Counted from the stretch's first letter, positions 50,501-62,132 are shown. The stretch is 64,000 nt of DNA from Gonapodya prolifera JEL478 (GCA_001574975.1 KQ965741.1:62001-126000), one strand, 5' to 3'. A program made the numbers and translations. The notes: generated from the letters alone by a model not told the origin.

Positions 50501-53500
50501 AATGCCGTTCTTGCTCTCCCCCCCGACGACACTCTTGTCGATCACGCCGCACATGATTTCAGAGTTGCGAACGATGAGGTACCCGTCGTTGCAGTCCATC
50601 TCGGGCACCTTGGTCCCTCTGTCGTAATTGCGCGTCTTGGTCTCCAGATTGATCACAACAGGACTGGCCTTATTGGGACGGATGAGCACCGAGAAGAGCT
50701 GCCGACCCGTCCACAAGGCTCTGGGCTTGATGATCGTAGGCGGGGGTAGCTCAATGTGCATGAACCCATCGCCCATCCCGCACAGCCATTGAGAGATCCA
50801 GGCGCGGTCAAAGAAGACGTCGCGACGGGTGAGGAGGTACGCAGAGGAGATGAAGTCCTGAGTGGCGGCGATGAGGGGCTCCCCGTTGCGCGGGGTGACC
50901 AGGTTGTGCTTGACGCCCATCAGCGTCATGGCTTCGGCGCGGGCTTCTTCGGTTTGGGGGAGGTGCAGGTTCATCTCGTCACCGTCAAAGTCGGCGTTGT
51001 AGGGCGTGCAAACACACTCGTTGAGTCGGAAGGTGCGCCAGGGCCGGATTTTGGCCTGGCAAAGAGTTGCGGTTAAAGAGGCAGGGGGAGTGGGCGGGGC
51101 GATTGGGATGGATTAGTACAAAAGACAAATCATACATCGGGCCAGACCACCTGTAATCCCCACGCAGCTACCCCGGCAGCGTACTCACAAAATGGGACAT
51201 GATGGACAACTTATGCAAACTCGGCTGTCGATTAAACAGCACCACATCCCCGTCCCTCATATGCCGTTCTACAACGTCGCCCTCCGCCAACGCCTTTGCC
51301 ACAAACTCCCGCCCAAACTTGAGGAACTTTTTCTCCCCCGTCGCGGCTATTTTCACGTAAACCGCGCCCGGGTGGACATCGGGCCCGTTGCGCACAGCGG
51401 CGCGCAGGACCTCCTTGTTGTGAGCCGTGACGGGCTCGGGGTATGTGAGGATCTTTGCGACACGATCGGGAACGGCGACCTGGTCGATGCGTAGATTGGG
51501 GTCGGGCGAGATGACAGTACGCCCCGAGAAGTCGACGCGCTTGCCGGACAAGTTTCCCCGGAACCGGCCCTGCTTCCCCTTGAGTCTCTGCACGAACCCG
51601 CGCTTGATCCTCGTAAGCATCGGCGGCATGTTGGTCACGCCGGGCAGGTCCGAGTTGACCAACATGGCGCACTGCAGCTGCAAAAAGTCCCAGTGCTCCA
51701 TCAAGATCTTGGCGTCCTTGCCGTCACGCATGATCTCCCGCACGCGCGTGTTCACAATCACCACGTCACTCAGCAGCACCGTCACGTCGTCTTCGTTCGA
51801 ACTCGCCTCCTGCCCTACCGAGGGCCGGATCGCGACGGGGGGTACGGGGACGGCCGTCCAGATGAAGAGCTCGGGGCGGCCCGCGATGGGGTCCATGCCC
51901 ATGCACTCGACGTGCTCGTCGGGGATGGCGCGGAACAGGTCCAGCGCCCGTTTGGGGTTGAGGTCGTCCTGCGCCTTGGGGATGTGGGAGCGCAGGTCGG
52001 GAGCGGCTTGCGCAGCCGTGGCGAACGTGGCGCGGAAGGCTTCGATGGCGGGTTGGGCGGCTTTGCGGGCGGATTTGTACTTTTCGTGAATGACTTTCAA
52101 GGCGCCGACTTTTTTGACCGTGCCTAGTGTCAGTAGTGGGTGTCGGGTGAGGAGGTGTGATGTGTCAGTTTGGGGTGGGTGCACGTTGCAACGGCGGCGG
52201 GACGAGCTTCATCTCAATCACTCATTTGCGGTGGGTGCACGTTGCAACGGCGGCGGGACGAGCTTCATCTCAATCACTCCCTCCGTCTACCCAGAGGAAG
52301 AGCACGGGGACCTCCCTCCGGCCAAGCATTACTCGCTATCCACCAATCCATTTTCCTGTCATCCCTCCATTCATCCACCGTTCCATGCCTCCAAAAGTAC
52401 TGTGCCCTTCATCCCTTGTCCGTGCACCACCAATAACCATTCCTCCCCATACACTGTTCCGTTTAAGTCATCCTTCTATTCATCCACCCTTTCCTCCCTC
52501 GCCAACTACGGTATCCGTACTTCCTTGTCCGTGCACCTCCACCACTCAATCATTTCCCACCTCCACACTCCTTTCTTCTCTCCCCCACTCCCCTCACCAC
52601 TCGCTACCCCCCACCACCCTCAACATCCGATCTCCATCCCGCATCCCCAAAAAACGCACCATTCGCCTCCCCACACCACGGACAGGTCCCGCACTTTCGA
52701 CACGCGGCATTGATGGCCTTGATCACGCCGGCACGCTGCACGGCATCCAGGTTTGGGTTGCGCACGCGCTTGAGGTACGTGCGCAGGTCGCGCGCGGGGA
52801 GGAGGATATGGGAGCAGGACTGTGGCGGTGTGGGGGTGGAGTGGGTTTATGGGGGTAGGGAAAGGAGAGACAGGTGAGATGGGGAAGGGGAAATGCATGC
52901 ACACGACGTGGATCATCGACATTCCACAACTTGACACTTGACATACACTCCTGGACCTCGTCCTCCATGTGTCTCACTTCAAACTCCGCGTGAGTTATAT
53001 GCCTCTTCGAGGCAGGTATATCGTATCCAGCGGATACATCGGCAACAAAGTGCCTTACGATAAAATGCGCGTGCGTATATGCGCTTTGCGGCATGCGCTT
53101 CGCGCTGGACTAATCCCATAGATAATCCGCCTCCTGACTCATCGCTCACTGCTTCGCAAAAAGGTCTCGCGGTCCTCCCTCCGCTCGCGTTTCACCTTGC
53201 AAATATTCTGCAACACCTGGACCACCATTTTAAAATACCCGATATGAAACACGGGCAAAGCCAACCGTATCGCTCCAAAATGCCCGACACATTCCTGGAC
53301 GCCTTCACCACAGGTCTCGCACTTGTCGATCTTATCCGAGACGCCGAGTCTCTTGTCGAGCACTCCGTGCTTTTGGGGCAGGCGCTTTCCAGGTCGCGAT
53401 GTGTCGTAGAGATATGCGTTTGATGCTTCGAGGACGGACAGACGGGCGAGGGACGTGTGCGAGACTGCGCCGAATTCGAGTGCGGCGCTGGAGAGGGTGG

Positions 53501-53767
53501 GTAGGGTGGGCGGGGTGTAGGGTGTATGGTGTGGTGAGGGGGAGGGGAGAGAGGGGAGTTGGAGGTGGAGGAGGTAGGTGATGGATAGAAGCGAGGATTG
53601 AGAAGATGAGAGGATAGAGGAAGAAGAGATAGGGAAAAAGAGGGAGAAAAAGGAACAGGGAGAGCGAGCAGGAGCAATGAGTGAAAGAGAATCCAGCGAG
53701 CACACAAGAACGCAACTCCTACATACACCTTCTTCTGCGAAGTGTCCGGCACGGGCAGCTTTGGCAT
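47589..53767 (-). CDS. RPC160: DNA-directed RNA polymerase III largest subunit
   Basis: Catalytic largest subunit of Pol III, which makes tRNA, 5S rRNA and U6. The start is [13 protein letters not shown] at 53767, followed by a long intron and [20 protein letters not shown]. The zinc-binding clamp reads [20 protein letters not shown], and the second site [15 protein letters not shown]. The clamp/core continues [20 protein letters not shown] and [20 protein letters not shown]. The catalytic [15 protein letters not shown] (three metal-binding aspartates) lies at about 50960-51003. Later blocks are [20 protein letters not shown], the trigger-loop/bridge-helix region, and the Pol III-specific [20 protein letters not shown]. 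The end [20 protein letters not shown] uses a last small exon to the stop at 47589. Without that splice the protein would stop at KQK (TAA), so the end is uncertain by 19 residues. About 1400 residues and roughly twelve introns. It is divergent from CWC15. Confidence 0.96.
52174..52279. repeat. Two-copy tandem repeat, period 56 bp, in an RPC160 intron
   Basis: A 50-bp unit starting GGTGGGTGCACGTTGC begins at 52174 and again at 52230 with no mismatch. The whole repeat lies inside the intron 52124-52659 of the Pol III subunit gene. The 536-nt intron is far longer than most introns in the window. Identity of the copies suggests a recent duplication. Confidence 0.95.
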
Positions 53768-53964
53768 TTCCTTGAATCCAATCCAGGCGAAAGAACCTTC
53801 GTGCTACGAGTGCAGGTGCGTGCGCAGGGCGGGCGATCGCATCAGTCCAGTCCGTGCGAGCGAAGAAGACTGCACTGCGAGTGGGCGAGCAAGAGGTGCG
53901 GTGGTGGCCTGTGCACGACCGAAGCTGCTGCGGTCGCACTTGGGGTGGAGTGCCGAGTGAAGAC

Positions 53965-53985
53965 AGAGAGAGAGAGAGAGAGAGA
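53965..53985. repeat. GA dinucleotide repeat
   Basis: About ten (AG) units immediately 5' of the CWC15 start codon (53993), within the 225-bp divergent RPC160/CWC15 promoter. It could affect promoter openness or lie in the 5' UTR; this is inference. Confidence 0.85.
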
Positions 53986-53992
53986 CGCAAGG

Positions 53993-55338
53993 ATGACTTC
54001 GGCTGCGAGACCTACGTGAGTGCGCGGGACTGCTGCGGGGTGTTCGTCGGCCACCCGCTCATACCCCTACCCCTCCTTACCCCCGTGCCCCCTCTACCAC
54101 CCACGCACCCACCCACCCACCCACGCCCCCCACACCCGCGCGCCAGCTGGAACCCCGCAGTCGGTGGACGCACCCAGCGCGACCTGCACGCCCCCACGAA
54201 ACTGGTCTCCGCGCGCGATCTGCCCGGAAACACCACGCTCAAGCTCAGGTCCGTACTCGCTTCACTCCTTCTTGCACGCCTCCTCCTCTCTCACACCCCT
54301 CTCCACCCTCCACCCTCCACCCACTCCCTCCTCTCTCCGTCCACACCCCACCACACACACGCAGACAACCCGGCCAGAACGCACCCTCGGACATTGCCCA
54401 GCGCGACCTGCGCGCAGAGCTCAACTCCAAGCGGCCCTCCACTGGCACGCCTGGCGCACCCATCGTCCCCGTCCCCACCAAACCCAGACAGCCGCGCCAG
54501 AAGCACATTGACGCAGACGACACGGACTCTTCCTCTGACTCAGACTCGGATGACGACGACGCAGGGCCAAAGAAACGCCCGCGCAGACAGCACTCGCCCT
54601 CGGACGCTGACGCGGACGCGGATGCGGACGGACAGCAGCCTGACGTGGCCATGCGCGACGCATCTCCCTCGGGCGACTCACCCTCCAAACCCACACACCC
54701 TGCAAACCCCACCTCCACTTCCAACGGCGCCTCCAACTCCGACTCAGACTCTGACTCAGACTCAGACTCAGACGACGACGCCTCGGCCCTCCTTCGGGAA
54801 CTCGCCAAGATCAAATCCGAGCGCGCGGCCGCCCGGGCCCAATCCGAGCTCGCCGCGCGCGAAGCCGCCGAGTCCGAGTCCCTCGCCCGCGCAGCCCAGG
54901 GGAACCCGCTCCTCACCGGCCGCCCTGTGGGAGACGTCGACTTTGGAGTCAAGAGGCGATGGGATGGCGACGTTGTGTTTCGCAACCAGGCAAAGGGCGC
55001 AGACGGACAGGGCGGTCGGAAGAGGTTCGTTAATGATATGCTGAGGAGCGATTTTCATAGGAAGTTCATGTCAAAGGTTCGTCGTCGGCTGGTGTGGGGT
55101 GTGGGTTCTGGCGTTACATCTGTGGTCTGACGGTCGTTCGTTGTTTTCTTTTGGTCTTGCTCTTCGCTCGCTTGTCTTTCTTTCCCTTCCTCTTTTTTGT
55201 CCCCCCTTGTGTCCTCTTTCCCTCTTTCCTTCACCTTTTCCTCTTCCCTCCCCCCCCACCTCCCCACTCATCTCTCCTCCATCCCTGCACCACCCACCTT
55301 ACATCCTCCCATTCCCACTCCCTCAGTACATCAAGTAA
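53993..55338 (+). CDS. CWC15: Pre-mRNA-splicing factor CWC15
   Basis: Component of the Prp19-associated (NTC-related) spliceosome complex. Exons: 53993-54015, 54147-54248, 54365-55076 and 55327-55338, all in phase; 282 residues. The N-terminus MTSAARPTWNPAVGGRTQRD, then LVSARDLPGNTTLKLR, is the family signature. A DIAQRDLRAELNSKRPS block follows. Next come an acidic S/D repeat region (SDSDSDSDSDSDDDAS), a basic/alanine helix ALLRELAKIKSERAAARAQS, and the conserved end NDMLRSDFHRKFMSKYIK. The last exon is only 12 nt (Y-I-K-stop), found because CWC15 proteins end FHRKFMxKYI(K/R). The middle is longer in low-complexity sequence than in yeasts. Confidence 0.95.
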
Positions 55339-55973
55339 CGCCTCAACACTCACGCACCCCTTCCCTCCTTCCCTCCCCTCCTCCACCAACTCACCCCTTG
55401 TCCTCACTCCTCCCGACCCTCCTCCGGCCCGATGCTCGATGCTCCCCTGCACGTTCGGACCCGGCGTGCCAGCCGTCGGTGTCGGTGTGGGTGTGGGTGC
55501 ACCTACCTTGCCTTGCCGCATTTTCGCGTGTACTTTTTGTTTTCCGCGGGTGTGAAGAAATAAATTGGGCGTTTGGAAAAAATTGTCACGCTTCTGCGTT
55601 CTCAGAGCGGAGTGGTCCGTGTCACCCCGTCCTACTTGCCAGCTCACATATCGCAGATACGGCCCCACTCCGTTTGCCTAATGCCTTACAGACTACGTCG
55701 GAAAACAAGCCATGAGCCATGTCCAAGCTGCCGTGGACCCCGGTCCAGAATGGTGAAGGAATCCCCACCATTCCATTTCCAGTTTGTTGCGAATGTTTAA
55801 AAACGTATTTGCATGACCAACAAAGAGTTCTAATGAACTATATAAAGAGCGGCTTCTCACATTTTTTACATTCAAAGATGTTTATATGCTTTTGGGTTGA
55901 AACCCCGTTGATAACGCTCCCAAATTTCAGTTTGAGTACCCACTGACATAGTTTAGTGCTATTCAGTGAACCA

Positions 55974-56044
55974 TAAAAAACATCTGCATCTCTTATTGAA
56001 CCCAAATGTGTGGTGTGTAAGTTTGACACAGCCACAAGCAGTCA
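55974..56044. repeat. 70-bp dispersed direct repeat, copy 1
   Basis: Starts TAAAAAACATCTGCATCTCT and runs to AGCAGTCA(A). It matches 58314-58390 in the same orientation, with one 7-bp insertion and a few substitutions. Weak similarity extends further on both sides. Confidence 0.9.
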
Positions 56045-56510
56045 AGTTGTTATGCAAGAGCACCGCCACAGATTGCGACCCAGTGGCGAACACATAAGCC
56101 CAACACATCCAGTCACAAAGCAACGCAAGCCCCCTCGTTCTCCCACAAGTGAAGCAGCTCTCCCCCCAAGAAGGTGAAGGCCAAGCCCTCTGCCCGCAGT
56201 CTCTTGAAGGAGGGGTAGTTTGCGTGTCGGTGATTACGCCCCGCACTCGCTCGGCTGAATCAAACATCTCAGCATCTAGTCCAGACCTTGACGGAATTGT
56301 TCCAGAACTCTCTTCTCTGGACTTATTTGACAGGTTGAGCAGTTCTACCCATGCTCTGCTGACTTGGCGCATTCACCTACCAAACAGTCCCCACTCCTCC
56401 GGGATCTGAACTTCCTCTGCTACGACCCTACAACATCAAGTGAAGAGATATGGGGGATCAAAATGTGCGTTGTCTCCCAGGGGACGTCCATTGGAAACGA
56501 GCTCGATGTT

Positions 56511-56575
56511 TCCCGCTTTGACACTTGTTTTTATATCGTTCCTTTTGCCATGTAGAAACATGTGTCAAAGCGGGA
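56511..56575. repeat. Inverted repeat, 20-bp arms with 25-bp loop
   Basis: Left arm TCCCGCTTTGACACTTGTTT (56511-56530) and right arm AAACATGTGTCAAAGCGGGA (56556-56575) are reverse complements except for one base. They could form a 19-of-20 bp hairpin. No gene is recognised around it. Confidence 0.95.
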
Positions 56576-56688
56576 CAGATCTTCTGACCTATCTGGAAGT
56601 GTACCAGAGGTTCCACAACTTATAAAACGAAGTGAGTAAACGCCATTTCGGTGATGGGGTGTGTCCAGTTTTTACACAACAGTATTTT

Positions 56689-58038
56689 ATGTCAGCACGA
56701 GTTGGGAAGGCCCAGCACTGGGCCACAGAACCATCTCTATTGAATGAACAAGAAGGACCAACTCGAAACCGTCGTGCCCGGTTACGCAATCGTGGTATTT
56801 CGTCAAAAGGTGAGCACGGAAGGTGGCAATAGAGTTCAGTAATTTGGATGTTCCAGTGCGGTGGTTGGGCAGATGTGTGTGTGCGCTGCTTTGCACAGGG
56901 GACCTGTGGGCACATGTCGCTCACCATCGTTGCGCGATGACACACACACGTGACGTTGACCGGAGTCGTAAATCAATCGAACAATGTGAATGGCTCATCT
57001 CTCGATTATGGTGCCCTGTGCATACACATTGTGAGAGACGTGGACCGCGGACGTAAATTGATCGATCTGTGTGAATTTCATATTGCACAGTGAGTGACGT
57101 GGTCTAGTTGTCGTAATTCGAGCATGTGGGGTGCACTGTTCTGTCGGTGTTCCATGGTTGGAGCATTTGGGACAGGGCAGTGTTGAAGTCACGTGTTTGG
57201 GATTTCATCATTGCTTCATGTTCAGAGTTCATACTTTATGCTCACCTCCTGTTTCATTTACAGTGACATCGCAAAGTGTTGAGGTTCGGTCTGAACGGGG
57301 CGACAAGGATGCTCGGCTTCTAATAACAAGTGTTACAACTGGAAAAGACTGCCTTTGAACCAGATGCCCCAGTTGGACCAAAACTCCACGTGGACCCCCA
57401 TATGGACCCTAACGTTGCCGCAATTGCAAGTGTTATCCAACAACAGTTGGAGACTCAAGGCTTATTTGCGGAGAAGCAGCAGGAATTGGATTTTTGTTGA
57501 CAACTCTTGGAGGAGCAGAAACTGGAGAATGTGAACCTTTCGTCGAAGCTTAAGGAAGCAAAGACAGCATTGCAAAGTGTCAAGTACGCCAAGTGGTCTA
57601 AACTTCGGAAGGGTTTTAATAAGGCTGCAGATGAACTCGAAAGGGTCCAAAAAGATCTGTTGGTTGAGTTACGTGAGACTCAGAATAAGTCGCCGGAAGC
57701 CAGCCTCATCAGATGGTGCTCATCTTACATCACGGCAATTAAGAGGAGTGTTGAAGCCAGCGTATAGCAAGTGTCTTTCTGTTTATCTGCGTCTTTGCAT
57801 AGTGGTAATTTGCATTTGTAGTGAGAGACACAATGCCGAGCAGTTACGGCTTGTGAACAAGAAATTGAACTCCTTAGGGTCAGCACCTTTTGTGTTGTTC
57901 AGACCACGAGACGTGGACTTAATTGAGTCCATGGGAATGTTATCGCAGGGGTCAGATGCTTTGATCGTGTGTAATGCATATGATCCCCATGATCCGCAGG
58001 ATTCTCCGGATACATCTACAGACTCAGAGCTTGAGTAA
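56689..58038 (+). pseudogene. Unresolved coiled-coil gene, apparently interrupted
   Basis: Exon-like pieces lie on the plus strand. 56689-56809 (MSARVGKAQHWATEPSLLNE, basic RNRRARLRNRG) can splice at 57264. A long helical, glutamine/glutamate/lysine-rich stretch follows (LETQGLFAEKQQELDF; LSSKLKEAKTALQSVKYAKW; ERVQKDLLVELRETQ). An exon after a good acceptor (about 57812) reads RHNAEQLRLVNKKLNSLGSA and ends in an acidic tail DSPDTSTDSELE with a stop at 58036-58038. The coiled-coil frame cannot be made continuous with plausible introns, so I call it broken or mis-modelled. No transposase, polymerase or capsid motif is seen. It lies between the two copies of the 70-bp repeat. Confidence 0.4.
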
Positions 58039-58040
58039 GA

Positions 58041-60078
58041 TGTCTAGCTGCAACTGTTAGAGTAGAATCGAGATACATCTGGATTGGGAGATTGGATTGT
58101 GGTGAAGTATTTAGTGGCGAAAGGAAGAGATGGTAGGGCGTGAGGGATATAGAAATGGGAGAGAAGTAGTTACTTCTGTGCTTTCTTGGATTGACTCGCA
58201 AATAAATGATCTGTGCAAAAACATTAATGTATATGTTTCGCAAAGATGAAGCAAAGATTTCAATTCAGACTACCAACTCTCCCCAATGGAATACACGTTT
58301 AGAATTCAAACTGTAAAAAACATCTGCATCTCTTATTGAACCCACTCCACAAATGTGTGGTGTAAAGTTTGAAACAGCCACAAGCAGTCATGAGGCATGA
58401 AGCTCTCTGGCAACGGACGCAAACGCAGGCGAGGGAAGTGGACCGCTTTTTTCATGAACAGGTTCACCAGTTTCGTCTTTTCAGAATGCACAACTTCTTC
58501 AAGACCGGCGGCGCAGATGGTTGGATGGCGCGGAGGTGCATATGGAAGGATCTCGGGTGACTTCGGTGGCGGAGGGCAGCTAGAGTAGCTAGAGTAGTTA
58601 TGGGAAACTCGGCGGACGACCTCCTCGTGGGTGTGTCCTGGAAACAATCAAATAGTGGGTGGCTAACGGTCCGCCTAATTTGTTTCGAAACAAAGCGGCA
58701 GAGCCGGCTAAATGAACGTGGAAAGGCCGCAGGACCATCCCACCACACCAGCCAATCCCCTCCACATAGATTCTACCCCCGCCAACAACCGGCGTCTTCT
58801 GTCCCCCGTCCCCGAGTTCTGATGCGACATCTGTACCCAACCCACGCCAAAGGGACATTGGCTGGCGATACCGTCGTTGCATCGGTTCTCTGTGCCGGTT
58901 GGCGCTACGGTGCTTTTAATAGTTCTTTCGTGGTTATCCTAGATGACGCACCATCGTGACCGCCCTCCACGTGGGGTGCGCTGGGTGGCGATAGGTGGCG
59001 ATACTCTTCGTCGGCGAATGGGGTCACGCAATTTAGTTTGACTGTATCGTGGAAAGACCTGTAGCTAATAAACACCCATTCCTCATAATTGCTTTGATTC
59101 TTCCGAGTAATCCGAGGTGAAGGGAGGGTTGTTGACAGTTTCAATCACCAAGTGTTCGACGTTTATAGTCAAATCAGGCGATTTCTAACTTGAAAACACG
59201 GAGAACTTCATGCACTATTCTCTCTTTCTATCTTCGCACAGCAGAATCGCGTGCTATCGCTCCTTCTCTCTACTTCGTTTCAATTGACCTCTCTCCCAAT
59301 GCTCCACTGCACCCTGATACCACTGTTTCAAATACTACTAGGTTTGGAAACTCTGCCATTAATTTTTCTCATAGAAATTACTTTTCTTGCGCTCTTGTTT
59401 CGACGCATTATTCCATCTAAAATCAACAAAGTCAATTTGGAAGACTTTGGTGAAACGGAATTTCTATTGGCTCCACTGCAATCTTAAGTGACATTGTGTT
59501 CTGGTCACAGTGATGATTTTATGGGGATGGTGAGTTGTCCACTTTTGCCAGCCCAAAGTTGAGTGGCTGCACCGTCCCTTTACCACAACTTGCCCTTCAC
59601 CCTTCGACCCACGGATGCCTCTTGTGAGTTCCCATTGCGCTGATTGCTATATTGGTGCTCCGTCGCTGACAGGACTATTCACGGGAATCCCACTGCGCCA
59701 TCTGACTTCACCTCCCAAATCCATTACCTGCCATCTTTCACCCACTGCTCCACATCACATCGCCCTCTACTCATTCCTTCATTGCGGAATGCGTCCTCTT
59801 TTACCTACCACTCTCGTACCCGGTCTCCCTTCCCCAAATCGCCACTTTGATGGTGTTCGCGCCACACCGCTTTAAACCTGCGTTTTAAGGAATACGCCTT
59901 GCAATACCGCGCGTCTGGGCAGTTCGCCGACCCTGGGCCTTGGAAACAGCCAACGTGGGTTTTCTGGGGGCGAGTGGAGAGAGGATTGTGGGAGATTGTA
60001 GAGGACGGATTGGATTGGCGGGATACTCAATGGACAGGAAGCTCTGTAACGGAGTTTCGCAATTGCGGAAACGTTAAA
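58041..60078. other. Gene-poor region, nothing firmly recognised
   Basis: About 2 kb. Apart from repeat copy 2 it has only short open frames (for example minus 58647-58333 and plus 59251-59487), none with a domain. It includes the promoter of the septin gene. Confidence 0.45.
58314..58390. repeat. 70-bp dispersed direct repeat, copy 2
   Basis: Same sequence and orientation as 55974-56044, with an extra ACTCCAC after the shared TTATTGAACCC. The copies are 2.34 kb apart. Confidence 0.9.
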
Positions 60079-61823
60079 ATGCGGTGTAATGACTGCGTTT
60101 ACTCAGATGGCGGGTCGACTTGCCGTGATTCTCCATACTAACCTCTCCGCAACAGCTCTGTTTCCAAACCCCTCACTGGCCCTCTTGGGATTGACTCCCT
60201 CGCTCGCCAGCGTGTCATCAGGAGTCAGCGTGTGCCGTTTGCCCTCAACGTGCTGGTCGCAGGAGAGACTGGCCTTGGAAAGACCACCTTCATCAACACC
60301 TTGTTCGACTCGAAGCTCACCGATCAATGGAAGAGGGAGACTATTGCCGCCAAAACCGTGGAGATTAAGCCTGTTACATTTGGTGAGTAAAGTTCGGAGC
60401 GTTCGCCATGGAAGCACTTTTACTCCGGCGTTCAAAGGCGAAGTCCCTGTCCTCCCCTGTTACTTTTGCATTCATCTATCGTTGTGCGATGTTCTAATCT
60501 CTAATTTGTGTTCTTTCAGAGCTCTCCGAACAGGACGATAAGGGCAAGGAAGTTATCCTTCACCTTACAATTATTGACACTCCAGGCTTCGGAGACGCAA
60601 TGAACAGGGAGAAGGAGTGAGTGCCAGTCTAACAGGATACGGGACGTGAAACTTATAGCTCTATTCCAGCATGGAGCCCATTCTCTCGTACATTGACAAC
60701 CAGAACCACGGCTACCTCAGTGCAGAAACCACGCACACTGTCCGTGGAGATATTCGGGACACCCGTGTTCACTGTGTTCTGTACTTCATCGCACCTTCGG
60801 GAACTGGAGGTCTCAGGGACTTGGACAAGCACTTCTTGAGGGTTGTCGGTCCTAAAGCGAACGTTATCCCGCTCATCGCCAAGGCGGATACCCTCACTCC
60901 AGAGGAAGTTGCGGCGTTCAAAAAGAGGGTTAGTGGTGACTTCTCTTTGACGAGAAAAATGAACACTATCCGAAGTGATCCCAACTTAACTGAAATGCCT
61001 TGTTCATTGTGTTGGTGTGCAGATTCTTAGGGACATTGAGGCAAACAACTTCCGGATTTACCCTCTGCACTGGTCCGAGGATGTTGAGAACTTCAACTCT
61101 CTTACTGTGGGTTCCTCATCGACATCGACCTCGCCCCCCAATGACTTACGTCTCAATACGTTTCTAGCAATTCATGCCCTTCGCCGTGATTGGTAGCGAC
61201 TACTACGTCGATGTTGGTGGTGGCAAGAAGGCCAGGGGTCGGAGCTACAAGTGGGGCAACGTTCTTGGTAAGTTGGTAGTTTCAGCGGAGTATCGTCGGG
61301 CAATCTCTAAAAGCTCCGATAGTGGAGGACCCCAAGCACTGCGACTTCATCTACTTGCGCGAGCTTCTTGTCAGGCGCAACCTGGTCGACCTCATCGAAA
61401 CTACGAGCACATTCCACTACGCTGGCCACAGGGGCACCAAACTCTCGCGTGCTGGGCGTCCGCGATCCATTCTGGAATGCGACGACGAGTACGATGGAAG
61501 ACTGGCTACGGCGAAGAAGATCTCGCTCGAGGAGATGCAGAGGAAGGAGGACGAGATCAGGTCCAAGTTCGTTGCCCAGGTCAAGGAAACTGAGGCTGCT
61601 CTGAGGGAGAGGGAGGAGAAGGTACGATTGTTCTTCTGTTTACTTTTGGTCCTCGTTTGACTGTGTCCGTTGTCCACTACAGTTGTCGAATGACTCTAAA
61701 CGCTTCACGGACGAGCTGGAGAAACTCAGAGCTCAACTCGAACACGAGGCTAAGGAGTTGGAGGAGTTCGAGAGACAACGAAACCTTCAGAAGAAGATGG
61801 GTCAGCCCGCCAACATGCGATAA
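60079..61823 (+). CDS. Septin GTPase
   Basis: Septins form hetero-oligomeric filaments at the bud neck, septum or hyphal tip. The chain reads SVSKPLTGPLGIDSLARQRV, then the P-loop GETGLGKTTFINTLF (about 60260-60300). G3 is DTPGFGD, then HTVRGDIRDTRVHCVLYFIA. G4 is IPLIAKADTLTPEEVAAFKK, followed by the septin unique element (RSYKWGNVLVEDPKHCDFIY, LRELLVRRNLVDLIETTS). A C-terminal coiled coil ends the protein (KLRAQLEHEAKELEEFERQR). All internal introns are in phase. The start is the weak point: an ATG at 60079 followed by a 5-nt exon (ATGCG) spliced to 60156 fits, but a different first exon is possible. I cannot place it confidently among the CDC3, CDC10, CDC11 or CDC12 groups; lysine in GLGKT and the presence of the coiled coil argue against a Cdc10-like type. 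Confidence 0.92.
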
Positions 61824-62132
61824 TTATGATTGTTCGAACGTGTGGTGACTGCGTTTCCGAGGTTCAGGACGGAACCTCCTTTATGTATTGTGATGATTCT
61901 ATAAGAGTGAATACAAGAGGGCACGTATCTCTCGTACTTTTTCATGATTGTGATTGTACTTCCCGTTCAAATTCTTTCCGTTTGCTGGGAGCCGGCCCCG
62001 TGCCGAATTGGGAGGTGCACATTTTCAACAGTCGACCCGGGTTTCCAGCCGAGATGATGTAACATCGACTGAAATGTGAGAGAAACCAATGTCAAGCATA
62101 TTCTCTTGGAACGAGGGGTTTCCTCTCTTCAC
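61824..62132. other. Short intergenic between convergent genes
   Basis: About 310 bp containing the 3' UTRs of the septin and mS29 genes. Nothing else seen. Confidence 0.5.

Larger units (their letters stand above)
55339..56688. other. Gene-poor region with repeats
   Basis: C-rich just after CWC15, then ordinary composition. It contains copy 1 of a 70-bp repeat (55974-56044) and a hairpin-forming inverted repeat (56511-56575). No convincing coding frame. Confidence 0.45.

Noticed and set aside
52157-52858. 233-codon plus-strand frame including the tandem repeat
   Set aside because: Lies over an RPC160 intron and exon in antisense; S/T/P-rich and repeats its own sequence because of the tandem duplication.
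53139-53990. 283-codon minus-strand frame as a gene of its own
   Set aside because: It is part exon and part first intron of RPC160 read together.
53854-55044. 396-codon plus-strand frame
   Set aside because: It reads through CWC15 introns in a different frame and is dominated by T/P repeats; the true CWC15 frame is shorter and family-supported.
56689-58038. Idea that the repeat-bounded coiled-coil region is a known transposon or retroelement
   Set aside because: No transposase, reverse transcriptase, integrase, helicase or capsid motif could be read, and the 70-bp repeats are too short to assign to a class.
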